A DNA stretch of 64,000 nt from Dipteronia dyeriana (lineage: Eukaryota; Streptophyta; Magnoliopsida; Sapindales; Sapindaceae): contig CM065296.1 of assembly GCA_032871835.1 (NCBI GenBank), positions 9,000,001 through 9,064,000 of the forward strand, in the 5' to 3' direction. The notes under the pieces are model-generated. The model searched no databases, was not told where the DNA came from, and saw only the letters and a program-made list of their open reading frames with translations. The translations under genes were made by a program, and so were the position numbers. Below, one piece after another: positions 1 to 14,671 of the stretch (position 1 is the stretch's first letter; each line of letters begins with the position of its first letter).

Positions 1-189
1 AATTAAATTATTATTTTCTATTCCAATAATTAAAATACCTCCGTCCTTTTATCTATTTTTGTGGAAGTTCTGTGGATATTGCTCCTGTTATCCTCGTAGT
101 TTTACTTTTCCATGTCTGTAATGAATACGACATGCGTTGCAAGCAAATAATTGACTGTTTTGATCTGGCTGCATGATCTGTTCCTCCAG

Positions 190-3100
190 GATGACCCTCC
201 AGCAGTTCAGGCCATTCTTGCTGGGGGTATCATTACATCAACTAAGGAGTCTCATCGACAGGGGCAGAAGGAACGTGCTCTTTCTATGCTGCATCAGATG
301 ATTGAAGATGCTCACAAGGGAAAGCGACAGTTTCTGAGTGGTACCTTTATCCACTTTCATATTTTGTACCGCATGGGATGGGGTTCTTCTGCTGCATTTT
401 GTTCTTTTAGCAATAGTTGTAAAGATGTGTTCCTGCACCTCTAATGCTTCTTTTCCTGTCAAATCTTAGGTAAGCTTCATAATCTAGCTAGAGCTATTGC
501 TGATGAAGAAACAGAACCAAATTTCAGTAAAGGGGAAGGTCTGTATACCGACCAAAAAGCTCTGTTAAATTTTGACAAGGATGGGGTTCTTGGACTTGGG
601 CTGAAAGTTGTTAAACAGACAGCTTCAAGTTCAACAACTGGAGATACTAGTATGCTATCTGTTGGTTATGATATGAAAGATATGGGAAAGAGATTGTTTG
701 GTCCATTAAGTGCAAAGCCCACAACGTATCTCTCACAATTTATTCTCCACATTGCTGCAATTGGTGACATAGTTGATGGGACTGATACAACTCATGATTT
801 CAACTTTTTCTCACTTGTGTATGAATGGCCAAAAGACGTAAGATTTTTAATTTTCGGCATTGTAGCACATCTGATCTACATTTGATGTTTGTGTTAATGT
901 TTTCTTTTGCCGAAAGTCTATTTCAAGTTTTCATGGAAAGAAACGGTCATAGCCTTTTTTTTCCTTCTTTCTCATGGAATTTAATATTTGAACTTGTTCA
1001 CATATTCCAATTCAGTTTATTAGGACTAATTTGAAATGCACTCATGGAAGGAAATCTTGAGAATAAGTATTTTACAGCTGGTAAATTGTAAGGACTATTC
1101 AATGGTAACAAGTCAGTGCAGTAATGGATTAGATTAATTTTCTTTCAGCAGGATCACAAATTTCTTAATGTTTTACTGTTGTACTTTGCAGCTTTTAACT
1201 CGTCTAGTCTTTGACCGAGGCAGCACAGATGCAGCTGGGAAGGTGGCTGAAATTATGTCTGCTGATTTTGTCCATGAAGTGATTTCAGCGTGTGTACCTC
1301 CAGTTTACCCTCCAAGGTCTGGCCATGGATGGGCATGCATTCCAATCATTCCTACCTGCCCTCATAGTTTATCTGAAAAGAAAGTACTTACCCCCTCCTC
1401 AAAAGCAGCTAAGCCTACCTGTTACACCCGATCCTCAACAACACCTGGAACCCCTTTGTACCCTCTCCAGTTGTATATAGTAAAACATTTGGTTAATATA
1501 TCCCCTGTTAGGGCTGTCTTAGCATGTGTTTTTGGGAGCAGCATATTGCACAGTGGCAGTGACTCAACTATATCTGGCTCGTTGACCGATGAAATATTGC
1601 AGGAATCTGATGCGGATCATTTATTTTATGAGTTTGCTCTTGATAATTCTGAGAGGTAGTATACACTCTTTGGAGAAGTGCACAAGACTTGTTACCAGTT
1701 AACATTGTGAATTTCTAGTTTACATTTTTTTTTCATCAACAGGTTTCCAACTTTAAACCGATGGATACAAATGCAAACAAACCTTCATCGAGTGTCAGAG
1801 TTTGCTGTGACGGCTAAACAAAAGGATGATGACAAGGTTAAAAATGAAGCAAGAGCCACTATTAAGAGACTCCGTGAGAATGACAGTGATACTGAATCAG
1901 AAGTTGATGAAAATGTTGGTAGTGCCAATATTTCAGCACCCTCGGTGGACCTCAAAGGCCAAGATGGTGGAAAACCCGATGTATGGCACGATTCCTCCAA
2001 ATCTTTAATTGCAGAAGATGATACAACAGTTTTCCTTTCTTTTGATTGGGAAAATGAAGACCCTTATGAGAAAGCAGTGGACCGGTACTTGTCATCTTTT
2101 AATTTTTTCCGAGTAGCAAATTCTGACATTCTGATACTGGTGCCTTATACAACTGTTTGTGTTTAGTATATCTTGGTGCTACTTAAATGAAAACAGAACA
2201 AAGGAAGGTGTTACAGAAATGAAAATGGAAAAGCTGTTATATAAATTTACACACCAACCCACACACATATATTACATTTGAAAAGAAACCAAAATGAATT
2301 TAAGAGTTGCCATATAATTTAATCAAACATCCTTTTTCTTCTTTGAAGGGAAAATTAAACTTTTTTTGTTAATTTCTTGTTCTTTTTTCTTCTCCATTTT
2401 TTTATCTCCATTTTTCTATAGGTTTTACTGGGCAATACATTCAAGTACCTTTTCTTAGCAGTATGTGTTATACGGGCCTAGAATGACAATGTAGAAAATT
2501 AGTGCTTCTCCCCCTACTCATTTCTTTTTTTTTGCTCTAACCATATATGTTAAGGTGAAAGCAGTATTGCATTAAGGGGCAGTTATAGCTTTAGCAATTT
2601 TGAGTGGTTGTTGTCATAATACTCTGATCAAAGAGCGATACTATCTGCTTATTGTCACTTATTCTTTGGGCAGATTGATTGATGAAGGAAAACTAATGGA
2701 TGCACTTGCACTGTCTGATCGCTTTTTACGCAATGGAGCTTCGGATTGCTTACTTCAGCTACTTATTGAACGAGGGGAAGAAAACCATACAATCTCTGGA
2801 CAGTCTCAAGGTTATGGAGGCCATAGCATGTGGAGCAATAGTTGGCAGTATTGCCTGCGATTGACGGATAAACAACTGGCAGCTAGACTTGCCCTAAAGT
2901 ATGTAGAGTCATAGAATTTACATTCAACTATGATGATATATGTTTTCTGAAATTAAATTAATTAGGATATTCATAATTGCTACCTACTCTTCTCAATGCA
3001 GTTTTTCGTATCTAGAACAAAACAAGTTTATCTTTCATAGAATATGCCATTTGGTATCTCAAATCTCTAAATTTGGTCTTTTGTTTCCCTGGCATGGCTG

Positions 3101-6100
3101 GACATCTATGAAGGTTCACCTTATAAAATTAGATTAATCAATTTTATTTATGAAAATTGAAATTGTCCTAATTTTATGCATTTTCAAAATAACCATTTTT
3201 TTATATGGACAACCGTTATAGATCGCTGGTTACTCCTAAATGTAGTCACTAAATTAAGAGAGTAGAGACATTTATGACTTTTGACTTCTGAAATAGAAAC
3301 TTTCAAATTAACTAATAAAATAAAGATCTCTAAATATCTCATGGTGATCAGTGCCCCAGTGACTCTTGCTGTTAATATCCCAAAACTGATTGCCCACTAC
3401 TATAGCTCGTCTAGAAAATCTTGACATTTCAAAATAGCAAAATAATTTCATATTTGCTGAAATGAATGAAAATGGAAATGCCTAATCTTAACTGGGTTAG
3501 CCTGCCTAGAAGGATTCTGAAACATATTTCTAGTTTGCTCTTTTCTTTAAGCATTCTCTTTGTTGACACTTGCAGTCTGCATAACTTTCTTTCAGTCTTG
3601 TTGTAATTGCTGGTGTGCACCATTAATAATATTTTTCATGTGTAACGTATAATCCATGACATATTGTGATATTCCTTGAACTAATTTATTTTTATTTTTA
3701 TTTTTTATCCCAGGTATATGCACAGATGGGAACTCAATGCTGCTTTGGATGTTCTCACCATGTGCAGCTGCCACCTGCCTGAGAGTGATCCAATTAGAAA
3801 TAAGGTACTGGATCTGGTTTACAATTTGATTCCATGTTTCTTAAATGCTGGAATGAGTTTGGACCATTTATAATTGCTGGTGTGCATCATTAATTTTTTT
3901 CTGCCTGAGGTTGGATTTGAGTACCTGAGGTTGGATACGAGTTTTTGTTTGTTTGCGATATTATTTTTGAACTAGACTTTTATACTTTTCCTTTATGCCG
4001 TCATTCTTTGAAACAGGTCTTGCAAATGAGACAAGCTCTGCAGAGGTACAGCCATATTTTAAGTGCGGATGATCGTTATAGCAGCTGGCAAGAGGTCATA
4101 GTTCTCTCCTATTTGTGAACTAAAATGAAAAAATAGTTTTTGTTTTCTTGATGGTAATTCTTTTTCATCCTGTATTTTAACTAACTATTATTATTTTCTT
4201 CTTTATGCTTATCTGAATATGTCAGATTGAAGCAGAGTGTAAGGAGGATCCTGAGGGCTTGGCACTTAGGTTAGCTGAAAAAGGAGCTGTTTCAGCTGCT
4301 TTAGAAGTGGCTGAAAGTGCTGGATTATCAACAGATTTGCGGAGAGAACTGCAGGGTCGGCAACTTGTGAAGCTTCTCACAGCAGACCCTCTCAATGGTG
4401 GAGGTCCTACTGAAGCATCACGCTTCTTATCTTCTCTACGTGGCTCTGATGACGCTCTTCCCGTTGCAATGGGTGCAATGCAGCTATTACCCAATCTTCG
4501 ATCAAAGCAACTACTTGTAATTAATTGTTTTTGTCGGCCTCTTTTTCTGGGAGTCAACTGTATTAGTTTGTTACATAAATTTTGTTCATTGAATTTCAAG
4601 GCTTGCCTTCAGTTTAATTTTATGCCTTGCTGTTGTTAAGGTTCACTTCTTCCTGAAACGAAGAGATGGAAACCTGTCGGGTGTTGAGGTCGCTCGGCTT
4701 AACTCATGGGCTTTAGGTCTTCGTGTTCTGGCTGCCTTGCCACTACCATGGCAGCAAAGATGTTCCTCCTTGCATGAGCACCCACATTTGATATTAGAGG
4801 TTCTGCTGATGAGGAAACAGCTACAATCTGCTTCTCTGGTATTATAATTCTGACTTTGAGATTCTAGATTATGCTTTTCCTGGCTCTGAGGATACTTTTA
4901 AATGAGGATCTGTACAACTTTGAATACCCTTTCATCATTCGCAAATCAATGGCTAATGCTTAGCTTTGGATCCTGATTTCTTATGTAGCATTTGTAGACA
5001 AACATTTTTCTTTTTCTTTTTCCTTATTTTTAAATTAATTTGATGGTGATGTTTGGATGAAATTTGTCAACAGATCCTCAAAGACTTCCCTTCGTTGAGG
5101 GACAGCAGTGTAATTATAGGATATGCTGCTAAAGCTATTGCTGTCAGTATCAGCTCGCCCTCCAGAGAACCTCGAATATCTGTTTCAGGAGCACGGCCTA
5201 AACAAAAAACTAGAACTGGCACAAGGTCATCTTTTACCAGCAGTCTTAGTAACTTGCAAAAGGAGGCCCGCAGAGCTTTTTCTTGGGCTCCACGTAATAC
5301 TGGAGATAAGAGTGCTCCAAAAGATGTTTATCGAAAAAGAAAGAGTTCTGGATTGTCAGCATCTGAAAGAGTTGTTTGGGAAGCCATGGCTGGAATTCAA
5401 GAGGATCATGTCTCTTCATACTCTGGAGATGGGCCAGAACGGCTTCCTTCCGTTTCTATTGCTGAGGAATGGATGCTTACAGGAGATGCATCTAAGGATG
5501 AAGCTGTTCGTGCAGCACATCGGTATGAAAGTTCTCCGGACATTATTCTCTTCAAGGTACGCTGGTCGGGCAGGCTAACAATTTAATAATATATTGGAAA
5601 TAGAGGCGGTGTGGTGTATTACTTGATTGCTACTTGCACAGTTGCACAGTTATTGGTGCATTGCCCATGACCGGAAATGTAGCTTTCTTTTATTGTTGGT
5701 CTACGTAATTGAGGGTGGTCATAGGTATTTTGAATGAAGCGTTGAACATTACAAATTCAAATAGAAGCATTTCTGTTTTAGGAGTTCATGTTTAAATAGT
5801 GATGATTATCCACTTTTTGCCTCTACTAGCTGTTCTTGACTGTTTATTTGTTCTAATGTGAAATATAACTCTGATAATTGTGACAAGTCATATGAAAATT
5901 CAAGATAATGAAATGATGCCAGCAAAGCTGGTCTTTTTATTATTATTTTAATGTCTGTTTTTGTCTATGGAGAGACTTGATACCTGATTTTCTTTTTTAT
6001 CTTCTACAATAGCTTTTAGTTGATTTCAGAATGCAAAAATATACCATAAATGGTAAATGCATTGTTTGTTGCTGAAGCTTATGCAGGTGGTTGTCATATA

Positions 6101-9100
6101 AGCGTGACTTGACATTTCATGTTCATTTGGTGACTAGAGCATTTTAGTGGTGGCTTTTTTTTTATTATTATTGAAATGGATATGAATCTATGCATGCTGC
6201 TTCTTGGCTTCTAAAGGTTCCATTTTTTTTTCCAGGCTCTTCTTTCTTTGTGTTCTGATGAGTCGGCATCTGCCAGAAGTGCCCTGGACTTATGTATCAA
6301 TCAAATGAAGAATGTGTTGAGCTCCCAACAAGTGCCTGAGAATGCATCTATGGAAACCATTGGTCGAGCATATCATGTCACGGAAGTGCTGACACAGGTA
6401 TTAAACTTTGCTTTGTCGTGGGTTTGAAAGGAAGCATTATTTTCTATAATCATGATTACGCCAGCGAAAATGCACCATTAACAAAAGCCAATATCATACT
6501 TTTTGAGGGTATGACATCAGTATCCATTTGCCTTGGACATGCAGAATTATTTATAGTGTAGATTGCAGTAATTGATCTTGTGTTGTATGTGCAGGGACTA
6601 ATTTATGCTAAATCCCTGCTGAGAAAACTTGCTGGGGTTGGTGATTTGTCTAGTAATTCTGAAAGGAATAGAGACGTTGACGATGCATCCTCCGATGCTG
6701 GAAGCTCTAGCGTTGGTAGTCAGTCCACAGATGAGATATCTGAAGTTGTGTCACAGGCAGACAAGTGGCTAGGACGTGCTGAGCTGCTTCAAAGCCTTCT
6801 GGGATCAGGAATTGCTGCTTCTCTTGATGATATTGCTGATCAAGAGTCATCTGCCCGACTCCGTGACCGGTTGATTGTTGATGAACGGTACAGTATGGCT
6901 GTCTATACTTGCAGAAAGTGTAAGGTAAACATGATAGCTAGAAAGTTAATGCCATTGTTCTACTTGGATATTTGAGTTTATGTCTTTATGACAACTTGGA
7001 GTATGTCAGATTGATGTTTTCCCGGTGTGGAATGCTTGGGGGCATGCTTTGATTCGGATGGAGCACTATGCACAAGCTCGCGTGAAGTTTAAGTATGTAG
7101 AATACATATATATCTATAATTATACCGCTGCATAGTAGAGATAAAGAGATAAAATTAAACAGATTAGACTCTCTCTCTCTCTCTCTCTCTCTCCTTTTCT
7201 TCTCCCTGGAATATTCTGGAGTTTTTGGGTGGTCTTATTACTAATTTGGTGGTTTCCAGGCAAGCTCTTCAATTGTACAAGAATGATCATGCACCTGTCA
7301 TTCTGGAGATCATTAATACGATCGAAGGCGGTCCTCCTGTGGATGTTGCAGTTGTGCGTTCCATGTAAGACAGCATTCAAAGTCTAAATTTCTTATTTTT
7401 ATCACTGCATTGGAAGGTATTAGCGTTTCTAATGGGCTACAGGCTGGGCAAACAATGTCCAAAAATTTAGATGCCAATCAATGTTTTGAAGGTTTTACAG
7501 GATGTCTTTATGCCTTTCTGTTAATCTGTGTTTTGATTTAGATTTCCTTTACAATTTTTATTATACGGTACAATTTTAAAGGCAGAAAAGATTGTTTTTA
7601 TGCTATCTTGTCTTTTGCCTAGTCATCTCTGTATGCCTAGATCTCTGTGATGTATATATGATCTTTCAGAAAAAAAAAAACAAAAGAAAACAAGTAAATT
7701 ATAATAATTGTAATTCCATATGTTTTTCATCACATCTGAATCTGACGTGGTATACTTCAGGTATGAGCATTTGGCCCGAAGTGCACCAACAATCTTGGAT
7801 GACTCTCTTTCTGCTGATTCATATCTGAATGTTTTGTACATGCCATCTACATTTCCACGTTCAGAGAGATCCAGGCGATCCCAAGAATATTCAAATAATA
7901 ATTCTACATCTGGTTCTCACTTTGAAGATGGACCGCGCAGCAACCTAGACAGCATTAGATATGTAGAGTGTGTTAACTATTTGCAAGAAGTGAGCTCAAC
8001 TTCCCTCTTACTTGGGCATATGTTTTAAGCTATTTAAGTCTGGGGCATGCCTTTGGATTCTACCTTTACCTAAATCTCTGTGTTTCACCTAACTGAATTT
8101 CCCTATCTTTCCACACTCACATAAATGTGCTCCGACATTTGTATACTGGTAAACTTAGGGAAATTTTCTTCATTTTGAGGGTTGGGAGTGGAAATATATG
8201 TGATAGAACTACAGTTTATGCCTAGTGCTAATTATTGATTTACTGTAATATTAGAAAGTACCTAACAAATAAATTGTAATACAAAACTATAGAAGTGAAT
8301 CAAGTTAAAAGAAAAAAATTGAAACAGGATCTGAATGATAAGTTTTGGGGGACTGATGATTAGAGTTGTAAAAATTTCATCTATTGTTTTTATGACAATT
8401 GACAATTGTCTGTGTCACAACATGTACTGGGCCCCCACTGATTTGTGCAGCATTAGAACACATACACGGGTGAACGGTATTTGACATGCTTGTTCTTGAG
8501 TAAGAGTTGCACCACGGTTAAATGCCTCATCGCAAATTGTTACTGTTTTTTGGTTTTATGTTTTAGTCTTCAAACTTAATATGCTGCATGGTTATTATTA
8601 TTCTATGGTAACATCTTCAATCTACTATACTTTGTTATTGAAGGTCTGGTCTTTATAAGGTTTTTCCTGATCTTTGCAGTATGCGCGGCAGCATTTGCTT
8701 GGTTTTATGTTCAGGCATGGCCACTTCAGTGATGGTTGTATATTGTTCTTTCCTCCAAATGCTGTTCCGCCACCTTCTCAACCTTCGACATTGGGCGTGG
8801 TTACCTCATCTTCCTCTCCTCAAAGACTTGATCCTTTGGCAACTGATTATGGAACCATTGATGATCTGTGTGACTTGTGCATTGGCTATGGTGCAATGCC
8901 CATTTTGGAGGAAGTGATTTCAGTTAGAATGTCATCTGTAAAGCAACAGGATGTAGCTGTAAATCAGTATACAGCCACATCCCTTGCTCGTATCTGCATC
9001 TATTGTGAAACTCATAGGCATTTCAATTATCTGTACAAATTTCAGGTAATTGTGGTGTTTTGGATGGTACTGTCAAGTGTTTTATAAATTTATTTTTTCT

Positions 9101-12100
9101 TGTGTTTTTTTTAGATTCTATTTTTTTTTTTTAGAAAATTGTGTATTGTTAGAAAGAGAACACGTTAAGGGGATCTGCAGATAGAGCAAAAATGAGAACA
9201 GATGAAGCTTCGTTTCCTTTCCCGATAAGAAAACCACTTTTTTAATTGGCTGAATGAGAACTCATTGGGAAATCTAGAGCGTGTAAAATGTAGAAGTATA
9301 AATATTCAAAATAGGATACACGTTCCAGTTCCAGAAATACTTGTGAAAAAAAGACATAACAACAATTTATGATCTTTTTTCACCTTTTTAACTTGAGTGT
9401 AAATTGCTTGCATGATTAAGTTATAACAAGCATCATCAACCTTGGGAATGTTGTTAATTTTGTGATGATTTAATGTTCCTCTCAACACCCCCCACCGCCC
9501 CCCCCCCCCCCCCCCCCCCCCCCCGTTTTTGTTTTTCCTTGCATGGGTTCCTTTATTGTTAAACAGCATATAGATAGAATGTTAACTATATTTGAGTTTA
9601 GATAAGCCTCACTATTTGCTCCATGTTTCACTATTGTTTGCCATTGGTGTGTTTATAAACTTCCCTTGGTTCAGGTAATCAAGAAGGACCATGTCGCTGC
9701 TGGGCTTTGCTGTATCCAATTGTTTATGAACTCTTCTTCACAGGAGGAGGCTATCAAACATTTAGAAAATGCTAAGGTAACCAAGCTTCTGATAATTTGA
9801 ATTGCCATCCTGTTTCTATTCTAAAGTTGAAAATGGTATGCTTATATGCAAGACATTTATTCAGAAAAAGTGATATGGTAGATGAGATAAAATTCACAAA
9901 AAGGTATTCACATGATATAATCTGAAATATTGGTCATAGATAAATGATAAATCATTCCATAAAGGTGTTAGGCATAACGTGAGATAGCCCCTTGATACAA
10001 AAGCTTTGTTCACCCACCTAATGGTTATTTTACAGCTTGCTTATTGGCTTCAGTCTCTAATGAATTTAGGGACTACTTTTTTCTTAATTCAATTTAATTG
10101 GGAAGGTGTTGTGGGATAATTTATTCTGCTTTGAGTTCCCTTTTGTTTTGTTGGCCTTGTTTTATGTCTTGTAGGCTGTCGTTATTACCCTAGGCAGTTT
10201 TTGTGAGCCTAGGTGGACTGCTAAACTATGTCCAAAAATTAACAAGTGCTTCTATCTTATGCTAGATAGCACAATGTGTGCATGTCAAATGGTGTAGACT
10301 TTATGTTATCTTGTAATTAGTGTGTGATGTGCAACAGAGAGGTGGAAAGTATTGATTTCTTATTTCTTTGTTTTTCTTTTGCTTTAAAACTGTATTTAAG
10401 GCAACAGGACTTTTCTAAGTCATTTTGGCTTCTGTGACTCTGTTGTTTGTCAAAAAAAATTATGAGTTTGGTGAGGACCTATTGTTTGATGCAAGAAAAA
10501 ATGTCTTTGTTTCTTGAAAAAGAAAATAAGTATATATTTTTTAAATGTCAAAGGGTTTCATATTTACATTTAAGTTACTAATTCTTTCAATTTGTAACAG
10601 CTTCTCTGTTTTCATTTACCTTTCTTTTGCTTCTAGATGCATTTTGATGAAGGGTTGTCTGCCCGATACAAAGGTGGAGACTCTACCAAGCTTGTCACTA
10701 AGGGTGTTAGAGGAAAAAGTGCCTCTGAGAAACTCAGTGAAGAAGGACTTGTCAAATTTTCTGCTCGGGTATCAATCCAGGTAATATTATCAACTAGAGA
10801 GAAGGATAATTTGTTTATTATGAGCTGAAAACAATCCAGAGAGTGCAATGTCTACCATTTAGAAATCAGCCGCATTGACATTAAATTGATGCCAAGCTAT
10901 TTTGAACTCTTTCTTTCACAAAAAGAGAGACAGTTTCTTTAACTGACTTTTAGTTTGAGACAAATGTGAGAATAATTTCTTACTACAAAGAAGAGACCGG
11001 TTTATTCATGCTTGTAATTTTGAGTATGTATATGGAGGTCTGACGGTCATATTGTGTCATCATCCAATACTAACTTCCTAGCTTATGACATTATTGACTC
11101 TAATCATTTCAGATTTAGAATTTTGTAATGCTTATGTATTATGTCTCTTGGGCTTTGCTTTATATTTGCTTGTATTCAAGTACAGACATTAAAGTTTACA
11201 CAGTTAGTCTATAGATATGATTGATGACATCACACTCCTATGTCCATTTACCTATTTCCAGATGCATGAAGGTTCTCTGATACATCATTGTAAAAGTTTT
11301 CTGCTTGCAGAAAGATAATTACATTGGACTTATACATACTGTAGGTGGAAGTTGTAAAATCCTTTAATGATCCGGATGAACCGCAGTGGAAACATTCTCT
11401 TTTCGGCAATCCAAATGATTCGGAAACCTTCAGGTTGGTGGCATCTTGATTATTGTTGGGTTCAGTTAGTGCTTACTTAGAGGCACTCAATTATTCTTTT
11501 GAGGATGTATAAATCATTGTTAGAGAATTTAATTTTCATTTTTATAATTGTTTTTGGCCTAAAGTTTTGGTGGACTTAATGTTGCGTTTGAAGTAATTTT
11601 TAAGCTTTAAAGCACATGTATTAGTGTTTGAATCCAAAGTTTTGGTGGACTTGATGTATTGTGTTTGAATAATGTTAATTCTTGGAATAAGCTTTAAATA
11701 CACATCTTACCTTAAGTCTTTTTCATGGCAAACTGATTTGTAACTGCCACATCATCACCACATAATCCCATGCTCCACATGGCTGCTACAAATCAGCTTG
11801 CCACATCATTTTGAGCAAAAATTTATAAGCATTAGAGGGGTATCCTTTTACCCAAGTCTTAGAGATATACAAGAGAAACTTCTAAAACTTAAGGGAGAGG
11901 AAACTAACTGATGCAGAAGGAAAAAAAAGAATGATGGATGGTTGGCGATTTTAATAGAGAAGGGTGGAATTCAAAGCTGAAAAATGCAATTTGCCACAAG
12001 TCATAGCTAGAACTTGTATCAGAAGTTAATTTGATGATGCTTTTCTGTTTACATAATGCTGAACTTTTTCATTCTGATTGAGAAAGGTATTATCAATGAT

Positions 12101-13732
12101 AGAAGAGACTTATTTATTTTGTGTGCTGCTATTCAGGAGAAGGTGTGAGATCGCGGAGACTCTTGTGGAGAAGAATTTTGATTTAGCTTTTCAAGTGATC
12201 TATGAATTTAGTCTTCCAGGTAGCCATATACATAAGTTATTGTTCACATAGTAAATTTCTTACGTATTGCTTTTTATCTAATGTGGTTGCTCTTTTAATA
12301 TATGCCTTCTTCTTTTCATACATTGCAGCTGTTGATATATATGCTGGTGTTGCTGCATCACTTGCAGAAAGGAAAAGGGGTAGTCAGTTGACAGAATTTT
12401 TTAGAAACATAAAAGGAACAATAGACGATGATGATTGGGACCAGGTAATTTGATTTCATTCTCTTAGTAGTCTCCACAACTTAAGAAGGGTGTAACAGAA
12501 GCATGGTTCAATTTTTGTATTGCATATGTATCAATGATAGATTTGTGTTCAGTAGTATACCCCATCTCTTATCCATCACTCATATAGTTTGTTCTACTTT
12601 CAGTTGTAAGCATGTTTCATACTAGATTCTGAATGATGCATATTTTGGGTGAATGTAGGTCTTGGGGGCCGCAATAAATGTATATGCAAACAAACACAAA
12701 GAACGCCCCGATCGTCTCATAGACATGTTGACCAGCAGTCACAGGTAATTTTTATGTATAGTAAAAAGTACTGAATATGCTTTGTTTCACTTAAAATCAA
12801 TTTTGAGAGGTGATTTAGATATGGTTCTAACCTTCAATAATTTCATACATTGATATTCTAACCTTATATATTATCTACTTAAATTTAGCAGCTCTTCATA
12901 TTTGGACTGGCTGCATTGTACTTGTCTGGCTAAAAGTTTTATTGGTGTGCTAGACAAGGCTCTTTCAGTATATCCATCCAACTTAGTTTTAATGACTACT
13001 ACACTTGTTTAGTTCTGTATATCTTGCCTATATGTATCTCATGGAGCAATTACTGAGAAAAGGGTTTGGAAAGGTGAGGGACCATTCTTAGCAATGGTGC
13101 AGATTATTGTGTTTTATGAAGAAACGCAAAGTAGACATATTTTAATGTGATAAGGAGCAGTTTCTATTAAATAAGTTGTGACAGTAGACTGTAGAGGTTG
13201 AATTGCTTAAGCTGCTAAATTATTTAAACCTTGAGATTGTCGACACTTAAATTTGTGTCATGATACTTAAGTCTGGTTTTCTTCATTTCTTAATTACCAT
13301 GTGATAATGTCCTTGCAGGAAGGTGCTGGCTTGTGTGGTTTGCGGTCGTCTAAAAAGTGCTTTCCAAATTGCTTCTCGAAGTGGAAGTGTGGCTGATGTC
13401 CAATATGTAGCTCATCAGGTTATTCTTTTTCTAAATCCAGTTTCTGTTGTAGATTTTACAAGTTGGGGTGTCTCATCAAGGAAGCTGGCACCATACTTAA
13501 CCAGATCCTATGAGATGGTTAGTATGGCATGTCACACAATGTTCTGGTCTGTACTGATGATGTTCAATCTTGTGGCATAGAACTGGGAACAGTAATGTTT
13601 TAAGTGAATGGTGTGATTACTGGGTTGAAACATGAAGGCTCAAAATTATTGCCTTATTGGTTGCAGGCATTACATGCAAATGCACTACCTGTGCTTGATA
13701 TGTGTAAACAGTGGTTGTCTCAATACATGTGA
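190..13732 (+). CDS. ZFYVE26/spastizin-like large protein (3' part, 24 exons)
   Basis: The product resembles the plant homologue of ZFYVE26/spastizin (Arabidopsis At2g25730 type), a very large helical protein; animal ZFYVE26 acts in lysosome and autophagosome traffic and in cytokinesis. Visible exons: 190-340, 470-837, 1192-1655, 1743-2084, 2674-2898, 3714-3804, 4017-4094, 4226-4516, 4641-4838, 5074-5556, 6236-6397, 6595-6924, 7010-7092, 7260-7364, 7761-7989, 8680-9045, 9675-9776, 10637-10780, 11345-11433, 12137-12219, 12329-12444, 12659-12744, 13319-13418, 13667-13732. All junctions are GT-AG and the sum, 4752 nt, is 1584 codons with the stop. The start lies left of the window. The stretch [16 protein letters not shown] across 6924/7010 resembles the C-terminal region of animal ZFYVE26. 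No FYVE finger (R+HHCR motif) is visible in this part. Family assignment is from recalled similarity; exon structure is read directly. Exact splice sites could shift by a few bases. Confidence 0.85.
7169..7193. repeat. (CT)n microsatellite in an intron
   Basis: About twelve CT units lie in the intron between the exons ending at 7092 and starting at 7260 of the ZFYVE26-like gene. They form part of the pyrimidine-rich zone before the acceptor. Confidence 0.95.
9498..9524. repeat. Homopolymer of 27 C in an intron
   Basis: An uninterrupted run of about 27 C, preceded by further C-rich sequence from 9488, lies in the intron between 9046 and 9674. It can form G-quadruplex or i-motif structure in principle, but the exact length is prone to sequencing error. 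Confidence 0.9.
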
Positions 13733-14671
13733 CTCAATGCTCAAAGCCTCAAAGGATAGTGTATCTGGTTCAAATTTCAAATCATGCTGCACCCTAATCA
13801 TTTGGTGGTTTTTCCCTATTGAGAAAGTTCCAAAGCCTTGAAGTTCAGCTGCACCACCGCTCGTGGAAATTTTGATGAATCCAGATGCTACTTGAAGCAT
13901 GCCATCTGGAATACAAGTAAATCTGAAATATTTTGACAAGAGCTGAAGAAGTCTGTTCTCGTCTTTCCTTTTTTGGTTGTTAGCTCTCTTCTGCATTAAG
14001 TTGCCATGGCTGCCGCTTTTCTACCGTTTTAGTTGGTTCAGTTTTGTGTGTGAGGTGCAAAAAATGTGCCAAGAAAGCTGAACCGTATGCATCATATGGC
14101 CAACGCTCATTGGAGTTCAAAGAACAATGAATACTCCGAAGGTGCTCATAGAAGATGTAAATTTGGTTCTCATCTGTGTATATAAGAGATCGTAGTGCTG
14201 CAACGGCTACTAGATTTGCTTGCCCCTTGTATTTTATAGGATCTTTCGAGGATAGGACAGAGAGTATAGTACTGGAAGAGCTTCTACGTTTTCTTTTACT
14301 GTATTTAAATGAATTCTTTTACCAATAATGTACTGTTGTAAAATTGATGGCGTGGAGCAAAAGAGAAGAAAAAAAAGAGAGAAATAAAAAGCAATGAAAA
14401 GAAAAGAAAAGAAAAGCTGAACATTTTTATGTATATACAGTTAAATATTCTTTCATGGTTAAATGTTCACTTTATTTAAATTCATCATTTTCGTCGATAT
14501 TATACATATTCTGCATGTATCTCCACATGAAGAGACTTGTATTGACTCTAAGACCGGATTTGAAGAAATTTGATGATTAATTTTAAAATAACAAGAAAAT
14601 TATCACAATTGCAATACATTTTCATCACTGTTACTGTTGGCATGCATTTGCTGTTTAGAACTATCGCAATT
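13733..14671. other. 3' UTR and spacer between convergent genes
   Basis: This follows the stop of the ZFYVE26-like gene and precedes the stop of the minus-strand OVATE gene. No supported coding sequence is seen. A purine-rich stretch (AAAAGAGAAG type) with AATAAA at about 14380-14415 may lie near the polyadenylation region. The open frames here are chance frames with no recognisable protein. Confidence 0.6.

Noticed and set aside
2085..2673. A continuation of the exon ending 2084 (frame to 2166)
   Set aside because: The frame stops soon in T-rich intron sequence, while a clean donor at 2085 and acceptor at 2673 keep the reading frame of the gene.
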